A DNA stretch of 64,000 nucleotides from Druceiella hillmani (Eukaryota > Arthropoda > Insecta > Lepidoptera > Hepialidae), in NCBI GenBank assembly GCA_039881145.1, contig JAYKKI010000008.1, positions 34,854,501-34,918,500 of the forward strand, given 5' to 3'. The position numbers and the translations under genes were made by a program. Shown here piece by piece: positions 23,346-35,905 of this stretch (position 1 is the first letter of the stretch; every line of letters begins with the position of its first letter). The notes under the pieces were generated by a model. That model was not told the DNA's origin and made no database searches. It saw only the letters and a program-made list of their open reading frames with translations.

Positions 23346-24171
23346 GAAAATGATACACTTTAAAACTGGTGATATATACATGTACTGGAAAATAAAAAAG
23401 TGTATTATATATAAGTGTATTTTAGAACATATGCGAATACTTCTTTTAGTATATACGCGAATATGTAGATGTGCAAATATAGATTAAATGCCGTGCGTAG
23501 CGCTTATTTTTACGTTCAGATGCATGAGGTCTTTAAAATCCCTCCATAACTTACGTGATTTAGAATTGTATTTTACTCGTTCGCGGTGAGAGTATTTATG
23601 TTATGCATGTAATGTAGAATTAAGTAGGGCGTGAGAAATTGTTTTTGACCTCCTATCCATCATTTTTATTTATGTTTTGCAAAACGTACCGTTAATATAA
23701 GTATCAGAACTAGTAATGAGAGCAATATTACTTAAGCAAACGGTAAATTATCGGACAAGTTAAATATAGATATTTGAATAAATGTAATCGAACTTTAATT
23801 AAAACACTCTAAAAACTGATCGTTGATAATTGGTTTCAGAATACAGCAAACATATTTCTTAAGAATTTTGAGCAAAAATGTTTACAAAAAATATTATACA
23901 TACTGCCAACATCCAGAGGAAAATATTATGTTGTTCTTGGAAAGTTTAGGCGATGAAGCTTGAGCTTCTTTATGATTTCCTTGCAAGACATTTCCGCTGT
24001 CATATTTGCTTTTCATATCTGTCTTGTAAATTTCATCTTATAGCTGCTAGTTCACTTTTCTATTCGTCTTATTATTTTATTCATTTGTGCATTGTACTAC
24101 ATTATTAGATATTTCTATGGAAAAAATTAAATTTCACGCAAATTTGAAATATTCTATGTATTTTATATTTT
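23346..24171. other. Non-coding DNA; site equivalent to the gypsy insertion in copy B
   Basis: No gene is seen. The equivalent interval in copy B is about 6.6 kb longer because it carries a Ty3/gypsy element with a nested LINE. Confidence 0.6.
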
Positions 24172-24805
24172 TAAATTTGGTCCAGGCAAATGAATAATGA
24201 AATTATGGCATCTTGTAGATCTAGTAGGAGTGAGTTTTGATCAATTATCAAATAACTGCCAAACTGGCATATAATCCTTACCATTACTACTGTAAACTCC
24301 TTCTTCATAGAAGCAACCCTATTCTGAATCAGAATTATGATTTCCCATTTGAGTATCAGCTAAAAGTCAATAATCAGAATTGTCGATGTTAATATACCGT
24401 TTTTCGCTCATATATATCAATACACTCATTTTGTCTGTAACCCAGACTCCGTTCAAAACATTTTTCAAGTATATTCCTAAAAAAATTCTTGGAATACTCC
24501 AAATTTAGTTAGAAACATCTATTCCGCGTAAGCACTAATTATTGTGAATGGCAATTGTTGTATTGCTTTTTTAAAAAGGTGGATGAACTTTTATAGGTTT
24601 CATGCGATAATTCTTAGAAACATTTACCTTTTCTTAAAATCATGACTTTTATAGATCCCATGAGGCGGAACTAAAAGGTAAAGAACTAAGCTTATAAGAT
24701 TATATAAAATGCATGTGACATTAAGTCTTTTGTTTTTCGTCAAACCTCTTTTGTTTAATCACGCGATTAATAGCGTTGGTTCTTTTATATCAAAACAAAA
24801 ATCAA
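24172..24805. repeat. Paired non-coding block 10, copy A
   Basis: It aligns with 63,288-63,920. Shared runs: ATCAAATAACTGCCAAACTG against TTCAAATAACTGACAAAGTG; GAAT(C/T)AGAATTATGA; GAGTA(T/C)CAGCT; AGAATT(G/A)(T/C)(C/A)(G/A)AT; GATGAAC(T/C)TTTATAGG; and at the right end TTAATC followed by (G/C)ATTAATAG and TTTTAT(A/G)TC. It reaches the last alignable part of the window, so the duplication continues beyond base 64,000. Confidence 0.82.
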
Positions 24806-26032
24806 TTGGAGTACATTATTTTATTCACCCCTCCTCCCCATTCTCCATTTTTTTATAAAGACATTCGATTTCTTCATAATTTGTATTTGTAATTTAATAT
24901 AATTTTACCATATAAATAATCTACTTTAATTCACAGGTTTTTACACAGTTAGTGCAATATCGAAGGACGATTGTTTATATAAAAAGATCGGTTCTATTTC
25001 TATCAATATTCATATCGTAGTTTATAATTTTACAGAAGTGCCAACTCGGCATAAATAAAAAGGAATAGACGATTTAAAACATAAGAAGAGTTTAAGAAGT
25101 TTTAATGCTTAATTCATCATATTACCAAGCTCTCGTGTTTAGTGGAGTATCTGGCGCATATACTAAATTCGGGTAGCAAGTAGATGTCATAAATTTTGAT
25201 TACTACGAGACTATCGATGATGAAAATTTTAATGTTCTTTTAAACCGGCTTGAAAAAGAAGACTTTTCGCAGATATTATTAACTTTTTTCTGTTCGTACT
25301 TGACGGATAAATGTTAATCCATAATATTTAGTAAATGCAAATTAAAATCATATTTTACATGGTAGGGAATCAGTCAGTGATCACACGTACCATTCTATTT
25401 ACTTCTATTTACCGTCTCCTTAAATGGATTAAGCTATGTAATTAAAACGATGTTGCGTTGTCGACAGTTGTGGTTATATATTGTAGTTGAACTCAACCCA
25501 TAAAAATGGTTAGTGGGGAGTTATAGTCATAATTTCAAATTTTTATCACCAATAATTTTTATATTGACCCCAGTTTAACAAGTCATTAAATTAAATTATG
25601 AGCTTCGATGCAAAATTCTAGATACATTTAACCTTTCATGATATATAAAATTAGACTTGCCGCCCAATTAATAGGAAATATCTAGCTGGACCTTATATGC
25701 TCTTGGATTTCTTTTGCCTATCTGTTTATATTTTAATCGATATTAAATTAATTTCTTAACACATAGATTCACAACAAATATTTTAACTGATGTAAATAAA
25801 TTTCTTAACCTACATTAAACACAGTATACTCCATAAATTATTCGTTTATCGATTATATTCATCGAGTACATGTTCCCATAATACTTTCTGTATTTCTCTT
25901 CTTATAATTTTGTGATAGATGTTTTTAAAATTTATTTGGATGAAATTAACATTTTTACCTTATTTACATTTTCATAAGTCACCCGAGAGAAATAAATATG
26001 ATAAATCCATAACATGTGAATATTATGTGTAC

Positions 26033-26079
26033 AAAAAATACTGAAACATCATATATCATATGATGTTTCAGTATTTTTT
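26033..26079. repeat. Perfect 22-bp hairpin with 3-base loop
   Basis: Bases 26033-26054 (AAAAAATACTGAAACATCAT, then AT) pair without a mismatch with 26058-26079; the loop is ATC. The stem is too short and the loop too tight for a canonical animal microRNA precursor. There is no adjacent gene to terminate. Confidence 0.95.
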
Positions 26080-26990
26080 ATTGAAATTACATATCGTACG
26101 TAGGTAATCTCAACAAAAATGCGGTGGTCTCATGTTTTATGGTTATACGTAAACAGTTACAAAAACAAAAGAGTAAATCTTATCCCACGGACAGATATAA
26201 AATTGCTTTATATTTTCGATCTTAGAAAGTTTTACCATATTTTTGAGGTTAGATCTTGAATAAATTGGGTACAGATTCGTGTTGGACTATCCGTAATTCT
26301 TTTATTCTTTGCCACTTGTCCTGACCGTCTCTTCTTATACTTGAAAACTTTTATATTCCTGTTGACGTTTCAACTTTTTATTTATTTCTTATCTTTGCCA
26401 ACAACTTTTCTTTGGTGAAATAATTCACGTAACATGACGAGTTTTGGGTATTTAATATTTGGGATGTTAAGATAAATATCCCATCAAATAAATATCCATA
26501 TCCCACGGAGTCAAAGTTTTTAGACACTATCCAAATGGTTACATCAATGTTTTAATTTGTTTTCTAAAATTGAACACCTTATTAATACTTCGCCCAGTAG
26601 ACGATCAATATGATACATGAATCAGTCGAATAATTTATTAAAAAATCAAGCAAAATCAATTTTAATGCGACTTGAGTTTTAGTTACAACCTACAATAAAA
26701 TTAGGGTCAATAATTCTTTTTATTGCGTCACACTATTAAACATAATTAAGATTAAATAATGTTAGATTTATTGACCGGTGGTTTGTAATTTTTTTCAGTT
26801 GAAATAAAAAAAAAATTATTATTCCATTACTTCAAAATTCTGGATTTCATTTATTATTTTTTTGATCCTAATTACAGATATGCACTTTAATTAACTTTTT
26901 AAAATGATATCATAATAACTTATAAATATAGAAAATTTAATAAACATTGAAAGTACCAGCTTCGGCGGCTTAGTTTATATTTAATGTATA

Positions 26991-27078
26991 GATGTGTGTG
27001 TGTGTGTGCGCGCGTGTGTATAAGGGCGCGTGCGTGCATGCGTATGTGAATGCGTGCATGCGTATGTGAATGTGTGTA
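26991..27078. repeat. TG/GC-rich simple repeat
   Basis: (GT)n grades into CGCG and GTGCATGC steps, with a perfect 20-bp direct duplication GCGTGCATGCGTATGTGAAT. It is an alternating purine-pyrimidine tract. Confidence 0.9.
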
Positions 27079-28097
27079 AACTTGAAGGCGCTCTAATTTC
27101 GAAAATATTGATTGACAAAATTACATGATATTGGGAACAAAAAAAAAGTCAAATTTTATTTTCACTTGATTAAGTGATAACGCAAAAGACACTGCCATCA
27201 CCTCAAATTTTTTTTTTCCTTTTCTCTTTCTATCGGCAATAATTGTATGAATCTGATTTCTTTTTAATCTTGAATTTACTCTGCAATAGCTGAAACACCA
27301 GAATTTTTTTATTATTTATTTAGTAAGTCACATTTTATTGCCACGGATTTTCTTGAATTAATGTGCTATTACTCCTGTTCTATTTTCCATTTACAGTCAT
27401 ACGATATCAGGAAAATAAAGTTTCCGATATTATTAAAATTTTCATTTATCGTAAATATATTATAAATTACTGGCGGATACGTTCAATGCGTAATTTTTTT
27501 TTTATTTCTGCAATTTGTTCTAAATTAAGATTAATAATTACTAGCGTGACCCGTGCGAAGTCTTCGCATTATATCAATTTGCGTGGTAGATTATAAATAT
27601 TTACACATGAGAAAATGAACTCACAGCTGTCATATTAGTTACAACAGAGTATTTAGAGTCAATTTAATAAATCAAAATTGATTGCAGGTATTCAATTCAT
27701 TTCTAATTTTGCACACTGCTTATTACGTTTTTATTCCATTATGAAGCTCAGATGACAGATCAAACAAATATTTTACTAAAATTGACATATAGAGGCGCAA
27801 GTATCAAAAGCATTGAGCTAAAGCGCCACTTTATTTATACGTGAGTGGATTTGAAATTAAACAAAAATTTTACCGACCGTCAATCATATTGACGTTGAGC
27901 CGTTAGATGGCAGCATTGCTGTTTTGTGTATATAATTTTAATAATTAATTAATTTGCAAAAACAATAGCAATAATAAATTTTTTAGTTGTGGATGCCAGT
28001 AGAGCAAGCAATTATCTATAAAATGATATATAATTTATGTGGATTAGTTGTGAGGTAAAAGGGAGAGTAACATCTTAACCTTAGCGTATTAATATAT

Positions 28098-28129
<32 letters not shown>
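28098..28129. repeat. (ATG)10 microsatellite
   Basis: Ten uninterrupted ATG units. It is not within a recognised coding region. Confidence 0.95.
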
Positions 28130-29530
28130 ATACGTTACTTTCTTTCAAAATGTATATTTTGTTTTTAAAGATGAAGGAATAATTTTAGGAGATATAAGTA
28201 TTTCGTCTAAAACAAAGAAACTCTTAACATATGCTCACTTACGGTGTCATATGCCTTGAAATATTTTACCTTTTGTTTTGCGTTAAACATGGAAACGATA
28301 TGGGTATGTACAAAATTACACTGAATTATAGCATGCCCGTCTGTCGCATGAATGTCGACAGTATGCTTCGCTAACTGTGATAACGACTTTCCCGTAATTT
28401 TGTTTTCTTCATTTTGAGTTTAGATTTACATACTTGTAACATGAGAATTATACACGAGATCTACCACCCTTATTTTTATAGTTACCCATTTTATGGCAAC
28501 TTATACTAGTGTGAGGTCGCCTACTGACTTTAAACGGACGTCAGCAATTTTATAGGAGTTCGGATCTGCCCTGGAGTGCGTGTGTGTAAGGTTTAAGTTA
28601 TATGTCCTAAATTTATTAAGATTTGTTGGGTTTCGGTTTATTATTTGTTTATCACAAATGTTTATGATAAAAGATTATTGATATAGTTATTATACGTACA
28701 ATTTATTTTTAGTTTTGCAGGAATATGTAATAAAACATAAAATAAATAAACCGATTTCTGTACGACGAAATATATCCTTAAAAAATATTCTCGCCTCTTG
28801 CCTCTGCTTTACATATGAGGAGTAATATATTAAACAAAAATTGTAAATTTTGCTACATAATAAATAGAAATGACGATAATAAAAAATCTGGTAATTTTAA
28901 GCCATTGACATATGGATAAAGGGATGTGACAAAATTGTAAGGGCTTCTTATTTCTCTTTGGAAACCTAAAAGTGAACTTTCAGTATTATTTGTCAAGGCA
29001 TCCATCTATCCATTATTTTAACAAAATCCCATATTGAAGCATAATTGTCTTTTTAACGAAAACAGATTCAAAAGCATTAAGGTCAACTTTACACAACAAT
29101 TATCTGCGTTACCAACTCAGCCGTTCATTATTATTATCTGTCCATGGTCTCCGTATAATGCATTTGAAATGTTTTCGGTCCGTATCCTGACTACAAATAG
29201 GTTTAATTTTTTTCATTAATAATGAAAAAAATTATACGGCTCCGCTTTCAACCGTACTTTGTTAAACATGTTTCTAGGATATTTCGCTCACTGTTTTTTA
29301 TATGGAACCACAGAGTGGGATAATTATGAATGTATTGGGAAATGTTTGTATGTTATATAATGTTGACCACTTTTAATATTTTTTCGTATTTATAATTTGT
29401 CAAGTTTTGTTATTTTTATATTATAGGTATGTAAAGAGGTAGGCAGGTTAGATACAAGTAATATTTTGGGTGGTTATTGACGATACTATAATCGGCTATA
29501 TATGTAAAATTTATTTATTAGCCAACAAAA

Positions 29531-29842
29531 TTGTTATTCCTTTCAAAATGGGTTGAAACACTTCTTCTTTCTACAAACTATAAAACAAAGTATAGAAATC
29601 AATGCTCGCAATATATTTCATGTCACTCACAAAATATTATGAATGCTATGCGTGCTGCCAAATATTTGCACGCTGACATAAAAATACCCATTAAGGGCCA
29701 CATAAACGGAAGGAAGATTCCACTCCAAACACATATTCGTTATATCAATAAATATTCAAAGCGCTTCGGAAGCGCGACCGCGATGATTTTCTGCAAACCC
29801 AGAAAAGAAAACATTCTTATGTATTGCGAAAATATAAAATAA
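29531..29842 (+). CDS. Unrecognised 103-codon open frame, doubtful
   Basis: The frame opens with ATG and its second half has above-background G+C, with a basic GHINGRKIPLQTHIRY stretch. No family is recognised, there is no promoter or splice context, and frames of this length occur by chance at this composition. It could be a relic of an unidentified mobile element, because the downstream 29,850-29,930 is also less A+T-rich. I give it little weight. Confidence 0.12.
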   Translation: MLFLSKWVETLLLSTNYKTKYRNQCSQYISCHSQNIMNAMRAAKYLHADIKIPIKGHINGRKIPLQTHIRYINKYSKRFGSATAMIFCKPRKENILMYCENIK

Positions 29843-30309
29843 ACTTTCTATCGCCAACCCTTCACCGCGTGTCAACGGGGCGTGTAAAATCTGTCGAAAA
29901 ACTGTTGTGAAATTTTCTGCGCTGAAAATCAAAATTATACCAATTGTTTAAATAGGAATATTGGATAAATGTTTAGCTATTGGGTTCCTATTAAAGATAC
30001 TACACTCGATATTATATATATGGAGGTTTTTATGGGTGACTTTTAGCAAGCAGGCTGATAAAATTTTCATGAAAAAATACATGTTATACAGTTGATTGGG
30101 TCATTCGTCGTGATGTTCAAAATTTTCGTTGCGTGAATATACTTGGGTTGCAGTGATTTCTCATATTTTTCAGCAACAGTCTAGAACTGTTAATGTATAC
30201 TATTTGTAATAAGGGATATAACTGTGTACGCTGTGGTAGCGAATTGAGCGCTAATGAACCTCTATGGGAAAAAAAATCGTTTTAATTTATTCTGCAGTTG
30301 CTAGAAAAT

Positions 30310-30900
30310 AAAAAACCAAAACCCGACTACGTCGAAATAAACTGAAGAGTAGAAAAATAAGTTAGTTCTTCTACTCTTCAGTTTTATAATCCTGATATCA
30401 CTAAAACATAATGGTCAGTGAATTGTGAAGCAGTGGGCGGCGTTAAATTTTGAGCTGTCAATATGTTTTCCAGCAGAACGTGTGTCAAAATTGAATTCCG
30501 CCTAGGGTTTCACAATTCAGTGACGATTACCTTTCAATGAAATTATGATTACCCGACTTGTTTTCTACTTCTCAGTTAGTCGGGTTTTAGTTTTTTTGAG
30601 CTTCGTTTTTTATTTTACTTTTTTGGTTTTTTTCATACGCATTATTCGAAACCGGGTGCATATAGCCCTTTTTATTTTTATAACTGGTCCAAAACTTAGC
30701 TATTTTTGAGATTTCAATATTTTTTCCAATAGAACTTGTGTCAAAACTGAATGCCACGCTACGGTTTTATAATTCAGCGACGATTATCATGCAGTGGAAT
30801 CATGATGACAGAACTTGTTTTTCTAATTTTCAGTTTTATTCGTTTCTAGGATTTTAGTTTCTCACAGCTTCGTTTCTTCCTTATTTATCCTTTTTTGTAG
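30310..30900. repeat. Fold-back repeat with an extra direct copy of one arm
   Basis: A left arm (30,310-30,430) is the imperfect inverse of a right arm (30,507-30,597): AAAACCCGACTA against TAGTCGGGTTTT, and CAGTGAATTGTGAA against TTCACAATTCAGTG. The spacer is about 75 bp. The right arm with its flank (30,459-30,645) is repeated directly at 30,715-30,900 with a 256-bp period (CCAGCAGAACGTGTGTCAAA against CCAATAGAACTTGTGTCAAA). The left arm holds a further perfect 16-bp hairpin at 30,339-30,384. No transposase is present. It could be a fold-back MITE or a source of long hairpin RNA. Confidence 0.75.
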
Positions 30901-30984
30901 CTTATTTTTATTTAACAAAAAAACCTACAGATAAATTGACTTTTGAAGTTATAATCTGACTAAATATTTAACCGCTTATATACA

Positions 30985-31092
30985 CTCGCGCCCGAGCCAC
31001 GACACGCGTGTCTAAACGGTGGGCTCGTTGTTCGCCTCGCATCTCCTCTTAAGAGAGACTCATTTCACGAGATACGAGACGAGAAAAATTTT
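30985..31092. other. G+C-rich island with imperfect inverted repeats
   Basis: A compact G+C-rich stretch in otherwise A+T-rich DNA. CTCGCATCTC near 31,037 pairs imperfectly with GAGATACGAG near 31,070, and CCGAGCCAC near 30,991 with GTGGGCTCG near 31,019. No B-box or tRNA cloverleaf could be built and there is no open frame. It is a structured element of unknown type. Confidence 0.4.
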
Positions 31093-31639
31093 CAATGATC
31101 CTAAAATAATTGTACTAAATGTTTTTTCAGAGACATAAGTTTAAAAAAAACAATGTTTTACTTCTAATTAAAAAGAAAAGAAAATGAAACGAATATTAGA
31201 CATGTGTCAAGTTGTATCTTTCTGTGCCTTAAATATTCAACGTGGACGTTGTAATTAACCTAGCCAATGAGATGAATGGGTGCTGCCTAATAAGGGAAGA
31301 GTACGACCTAATTAAAGTACAATTAGAGTATTGCTAAATACTATACTATTATACATACGTTTTATCTACATTTTATTGTATATTAGGGACGGCTTGATTT
31401 TCATTTTAAGAAAATATACTTAGGGCAGATAAAATAGAAAAAGGACTAAGCAAGGAAATGAAACCCTTAAGTACTTTGTATCCAAAGAATGAATCATAAA
31501 ATAAAAGTTCTAAAAGAAAAGCGTGCGATGAAATGATTATGAAGTGTGTATATGAAGTTATATATTTGTTTAGGACTCTTGTTTTTCGGGTATATTTATT
31601 ATTTTATGAATATACAGATTATTTTATACCTTCCCTTAG

Positions 31640-32205
31640 AAGATAAATGAAAGGTATAGATTTCAGTTGGGCTGACATTTTTGAATGAATATTCTGAAAT
31701 ATTCGATTGATTCTACAATAGAGCGAAAACAAAAATTATGACCCTTGTACGAGGAAACAAACTTCTTATCTCAAAATATTGGAAACATGAAACAGTTCGT
31801 GTACTTAGAACCACTTTGAATGATCAGGGAGGATGTGAATTGGAAATATCTAAGAATTAAAATCTATATATAGAAATACTAATAATTAAAATCCATTATT
31901 TCCAAAAACCAGTATTTTTTAAAAACCAGTATTTTCAGTTTTCCTATACGGAACCAAAACATGGGCTATAGAAAAGTTAAAAGAGTATAATATTGACCTA
32001 TATAAAACGTGGTGCTGCTGCAAAATATTATGGACACCTAACAATCCTAAGATAATAAATGTATCTAAACATCAAGAGTTAAAAAGCAAGGGTATCCACC
32101 AGACAGGATATCCGTCCTTCATAGGCGCTATACGTAACACTTAAGACTGGGATCAGTGGAAGTATGTAATAAAATCCTATGAGTTAGTAACTCCAAGTAT
32201 ATATG
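31640..32205 (+). mobile_element. LINE 3' fragment (RT C-terminal region)
   Basis: In broken frames the sequence shows a VVSRGNKLL-like segment at about 31,750, a TTLNDQGGCELEISKN-like stretch at about 31,815, then FLYGTKTWAIEKLKEYNIDL at about 31,945. The last is the conserved YG-x-E-T-W region downstream of reverse transcriptase in RTE-like elements. It ends near a typical short 3' tail. Two small direct duplications (AATTAAAATC and AAAACCAGTATTTT types) interrupt it at about 31,855-31,935. It is a 5'-truncated and inactive copy. Confidence 0.75.
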
Positions 32206-32267
32206 ATCCTCAGCCATGATGAGACGATTAAATTTAAAATTAATTATTTAAAATTATCCTCAGTATT

Positions 32268-32501
32268 TTAGACACATCCTATACATGCGACAGGAGCAGC
32301 CGTTCTCATGTTATATTTCTCCTTCATATCAATTAACATTCGATTAGCATAATCCTTCGGATTATCCTCGCTTAATGTGCTCCACGATAAGATACTGCTC
32401 AAGGCTGTGCAGCGGCAGATGTTATCGAAATAAACACTTTTACAATCTCTGTGAGCGGTGATTGATTTATGATCTGTATGGACGTGAAAGCTTCCAAACA
32501 T
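32268..32501 (-). CDS. Unrecognised 77-codon minus-strand open frame, doubtful
   Basis: The frame lies in a stretch less A+T-rich than its neighbours and ends ACIGCV-stop. It contains FHVHTDHKSITAHRD, which faintly recalls the TDHK segment of retroelement RNase H, but no other RNase H motif follows. It could be an exon, a transposon relic or chance. If copy B is complete, a paralogous frame should lie downstream of the window and would test this. Confidence 0.15.
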   Translation of the reverse strand: MFGSFHVHTDHKSITAHRDCKSVYFDNICRCTALSSILSWSTLSEDNPKDYANRMLIDMKEKYNMRTAAPVACIGCV

Positions 32502-32897
32502 AATATTATCTTAAGCGAACTCCGTAGTACTTGAAAATACCGAATATTTTTATTCTCTTCTATTTGCAAGCACGAATATTTTAATTTAAGTTATTATTTT
32601 TATCACGTATTACTACAAATACCGTCTTATCAAAATTATGGATATTTTCTTAAATTTGTATGATATGCAATATTACGAAAATGATTATTTCGGATCCTTG
32701 AACTCGGTATTATTGAAAATTAAGAAACGAGTGTGATGTTCCTTCTATATGTAATTAATACTGGTATTGCAGTTACGATGACTTGGAACAAAATATTTTA
32801 CTGCGTTGTTCGGGCTTGTGAAGAAAAAAGGCTTTTTCATTTAGTTTTAGATTCAACATTATGAAATGTGAATTCCAATATTTAACAGTAATGTAGT

Positions 32898-32936
32898 CAG
32901 ATAATTAACAGTGTTATTAACATTGTTAATTATCTG
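32898..32936. repeat. 18-bp hairpin with 3-base loop
   Basis: Seventeen Watson-Crick pairs and one G-T join 32,898-32,915 to 32,919-32,936, with loop ATT. An additional direct copy of ATTGTTAATTA follows at about 32,944. Confidence 0.9.
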
Positions 32937-35224
32937 TATTTTCATTGTTAATTAAGTGTAATACTTTGAATAATATAGCGCTTATAATTGCTCTGATAGG
33001 TCTAAATTAATTAATAGATGCCAATCTTTGTGCATAGTTCTGCAAATATGAATGATATTGTCGTGTGTTTAAAGTGTCCAATAAGATATGTATACTTATA
33101 CTCTAAAGGTGAAATGATACTTGTGAAGACAGGTCAATCGTGAAACTTTCAATGAAATTTTTGAATTTGATAAAAACAATTATAAAAAAATAGCTTTAAG
33201 TGAGCGTGACAAAGCATATGGTTGTTTACTAGGAATTTGGTTAGAATGGTTTAAAATACGATATATTTCTACATAGAGTACACATAAGCGTTAAATCAGT
33301 CGTCTTACCGGTGTAAAATTAGTCATTAATTGTTTTGAAATTACTTAAAATGTCGAGCACGTACTAGTCCAAGTGTCGTCGAAGTCTTTTCGAATATTAT
33401 TTTTCTGATAATTTGGATATTGTATACGATCAAAATAGTTTTGTAATAAAATGTACCCACGCAAATTTGTCCAATACAAAAAATCTTGAATATTGATTGT
33501 TGCTAAAACGTAACTGTTTTCCGAAAAAAAATCTAATATTAACATCGATAACGTTGAACATTTAACACGTAGATTGGAACACGGCACCAGACTGGAGATA
33601 TAACAAGTAAGCTGTAAATTCACATATGTTACATTTTATGTTATATACGGTAAGAACAAAACAGTATATATTGTGGACATTGTTTATATAACCGATTTAA
33701 ATAGACAAATTTGTCACATAACGCAATATTAAATGACGAAAGAGGTATTGAAATTACGACAGCATGACAAACAATAGTAGAATTTTTATTAAATTATCTT
33801 ACAATACGTTTCATACTTCGGACATTAGAAAAACTACACCCAGGTTTGGTGATATATAGGCTAGTTTATACGTATCTGAGGTTTAAAAGTATATTTATAG
33901 CTCAATGATCAATTATTGTGTCTCACGATATTAATTTCCGAATAGTTTCATCACTACTTTTTAGTCTAAACTATCACTATATCCTAAGGTAGTTTTTAAG
34001 GTCGTAAGCAAATCTCTATTTGTAAAGATTTTAGGACAGACATTTTTCGATTGTCTTTTTTTGGGAACAAAAAAAATCAATAAAAGTTTCAAACAATAAC
34101 AAAAGCTAAGAATAAACACAAAAATCGTTCGCTGCACGCTTACTACATGACTAGTCTACTTTCATACCACATTCCATGTGATTTAATGAAATAATTTCCG
34201 AATAAAAGTGATTTGTGTAACAGAAGTAAACATTTTTCGAAAATATACAAGAAAAATTGTAACTTCTGAACTTTGAATTTTTGTGTAATTATTGTCTTTT
34301 TTAATGGCTTATCACAATGTTCCGTACCTAAAAAAAATAGGACTGCTGTAAATGTATGATAAATATATTAAGTTTTAAAAATATTAGAAAATAACTTTTT
34401 AAAAAAAGAGTGTTGGTATTTCGTTAAAAATAGTGATACGCACAAGCACATGTTAAATTTTATTCAACAATAATTCTAACGCAGTTCTAATTTTAGTAAA
34501 ACGGTGATTGTGTGATGCTATAACATTGTTATGTAATGTAATAAACTCAAAATGTAATTTTCCGTGGGCCGTTCAGTGGGTATCCAGAGGTACTTGCTTG
34601 GATTAATCTCACCATATTTACGCCTCGATATTAGACCAGATGGTGCTTAGCTGTTACGACGTGCTTAGCTGTTACGAATGCTGTTAAGACCTTGAATATC
34701 ATGGGTTTAGAATTCTATATTTTTGCATCAATTTCTAGTAGAATTGTTTTCATCAATCATCAATGTCAATAATTTATCAATTTCAGTAGTTCAATAACAG
34801 ATATTCTGACTTTAAAGTCAGGTTACATATTTTCATACCTCTCTCATAGAGTTAAGATGGCCAGGTGAATTTTTACTTCTACACTTTTTCATACGTTATA
34901 CACGTTTGCTTATTTTAAAACCATTCAACATTTTTACAAACAAATTGTAAGGAATTTTTTAACAGAACGAACATATAATTGCCGTGCGATAAACCATTCC
35001 AAGACCTTAGTATTAATAAGTGAACTCAGTAACTTTGAGTCCATAAATTTTTCTACATCTTGTTGCATACCCTATTTTCCATTTGCTGTATTTAGCCTGT
35101 AAGCTTCAAGTTAGATAATCATCTATCTTTATTAATTATCTTTGGCTTTCGTTCGTCTAGTGTTAGACGCAAGCCTCTTCTAGTAGTTTTTATGCCTCTC
35201 TATTTGCAACCGCTCTTATTCATT
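32937..35224. other. Non-coding DNA
   Basis: No gene or transposon is recognised. The minus-strand frame at 33,345-33,623 (92 codons) has no domain and a chance-like length. GTGCTTAGCTGTTACGA is directly duplicated at about 34,644-34,677. Confidence 0.5.
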
Positions 35225-35905
35225 GTTTGAAAGGTTGAAGGATTTTTTTAAAATAGAGAAAAAGGATCAAAGGTCGATGGAGCACAATAGGAAAAAGACT
35301 TACTTTTGAGGTTTGTTGACAATATAGTTAATAGAAAAAATTGTGTTAAAAATGGCTCTCAACCAAATAAAAATAATAAGTATCAGCCAAGGCAAAATAA
35401 TCATCAATAACACCATCCTAGAGAAGATAGAAAAATATAAATACTTTGGGCGTACAATTAATGGCAAAGAAAATCAAACATGCAAAATTAAAACAGGGGT
35501 TAAACTAGCATTTGGTAAGCTTACATAAATCCTAAGGGATAAAACTAATCATTCCATCTAAAACAAAAGATGTATGATAGCTGGATACTATATCGGGTGC
35601 ATGCTATCGGTAACGTGTAACTTGGAAACTTGGGCAATGAGAAAAACAGTGGCAGAATAACTAAAATTTACTCAACGAACCATGTTGGGGTACCTTGAGA
35701 GATAAAATCCGCAACAATGCAATACGCCGGAAATTCAGGCTAACTGATATCACGGAGAGAATAGCAAGACTCAAAATGCCAATAGATAAGACACTTGACG
35801 AGGCAAGATAAGGAAAGACGGTCAAGCAAAATAACTTACTAGAGACTAAGAGAAAGTGGTAGAAGTATCTGTTGACCCATAAAAAGAGGGATGGACGACG
35901 TTAAA
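35225..35905 (+). mobile_element. LINE 3' fragment (RT C-terminal region)
   Basis: An intact 61-codon piece at 35,343-35,528 contains IEKYKYFGRTINGKENQTCK, matching the Y-L-G-x-x-I region of RTE-like LINEs. Further on, a CNLETWAMRKTVAE-like stretch (about 35,620) and an RTMLGYLER segment (about 35,680) follow the usual order of the RT C-terminal domain. The 3' end is near 35,905. It is 5'-truncated, with several frameshifts, and is a different subfamily from the copy at 19.2-21.2 kb. Confidence 0.78.

Larger units (their letters stand above)
24806..29530. other. Non-coding part of copy A with no partner in the window
   Basis: No gene is recognised. If copy B is full-length, partners should lie downstream of the window. 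It contains a perfect hairpin (26,033-26,079), a TG tract (about 26,991-27,078) and an (ATG)10 tract. The segment TAGCGTGACCCGTGCGAAGT at about 27,543 resembles termini of dispersed insect repeats from memory, and a TTAGATGGCAGCATTGCT segment lies near 27,903; neither could be assigned to a family. Confidence 0.45.

Noticed and set aside
26033..26079. MicroRNA precursor
   Set aside because: A 22-bp stem with a 3-base loop is shorter than animal pre-miRNAs and lacks flanking pairing.
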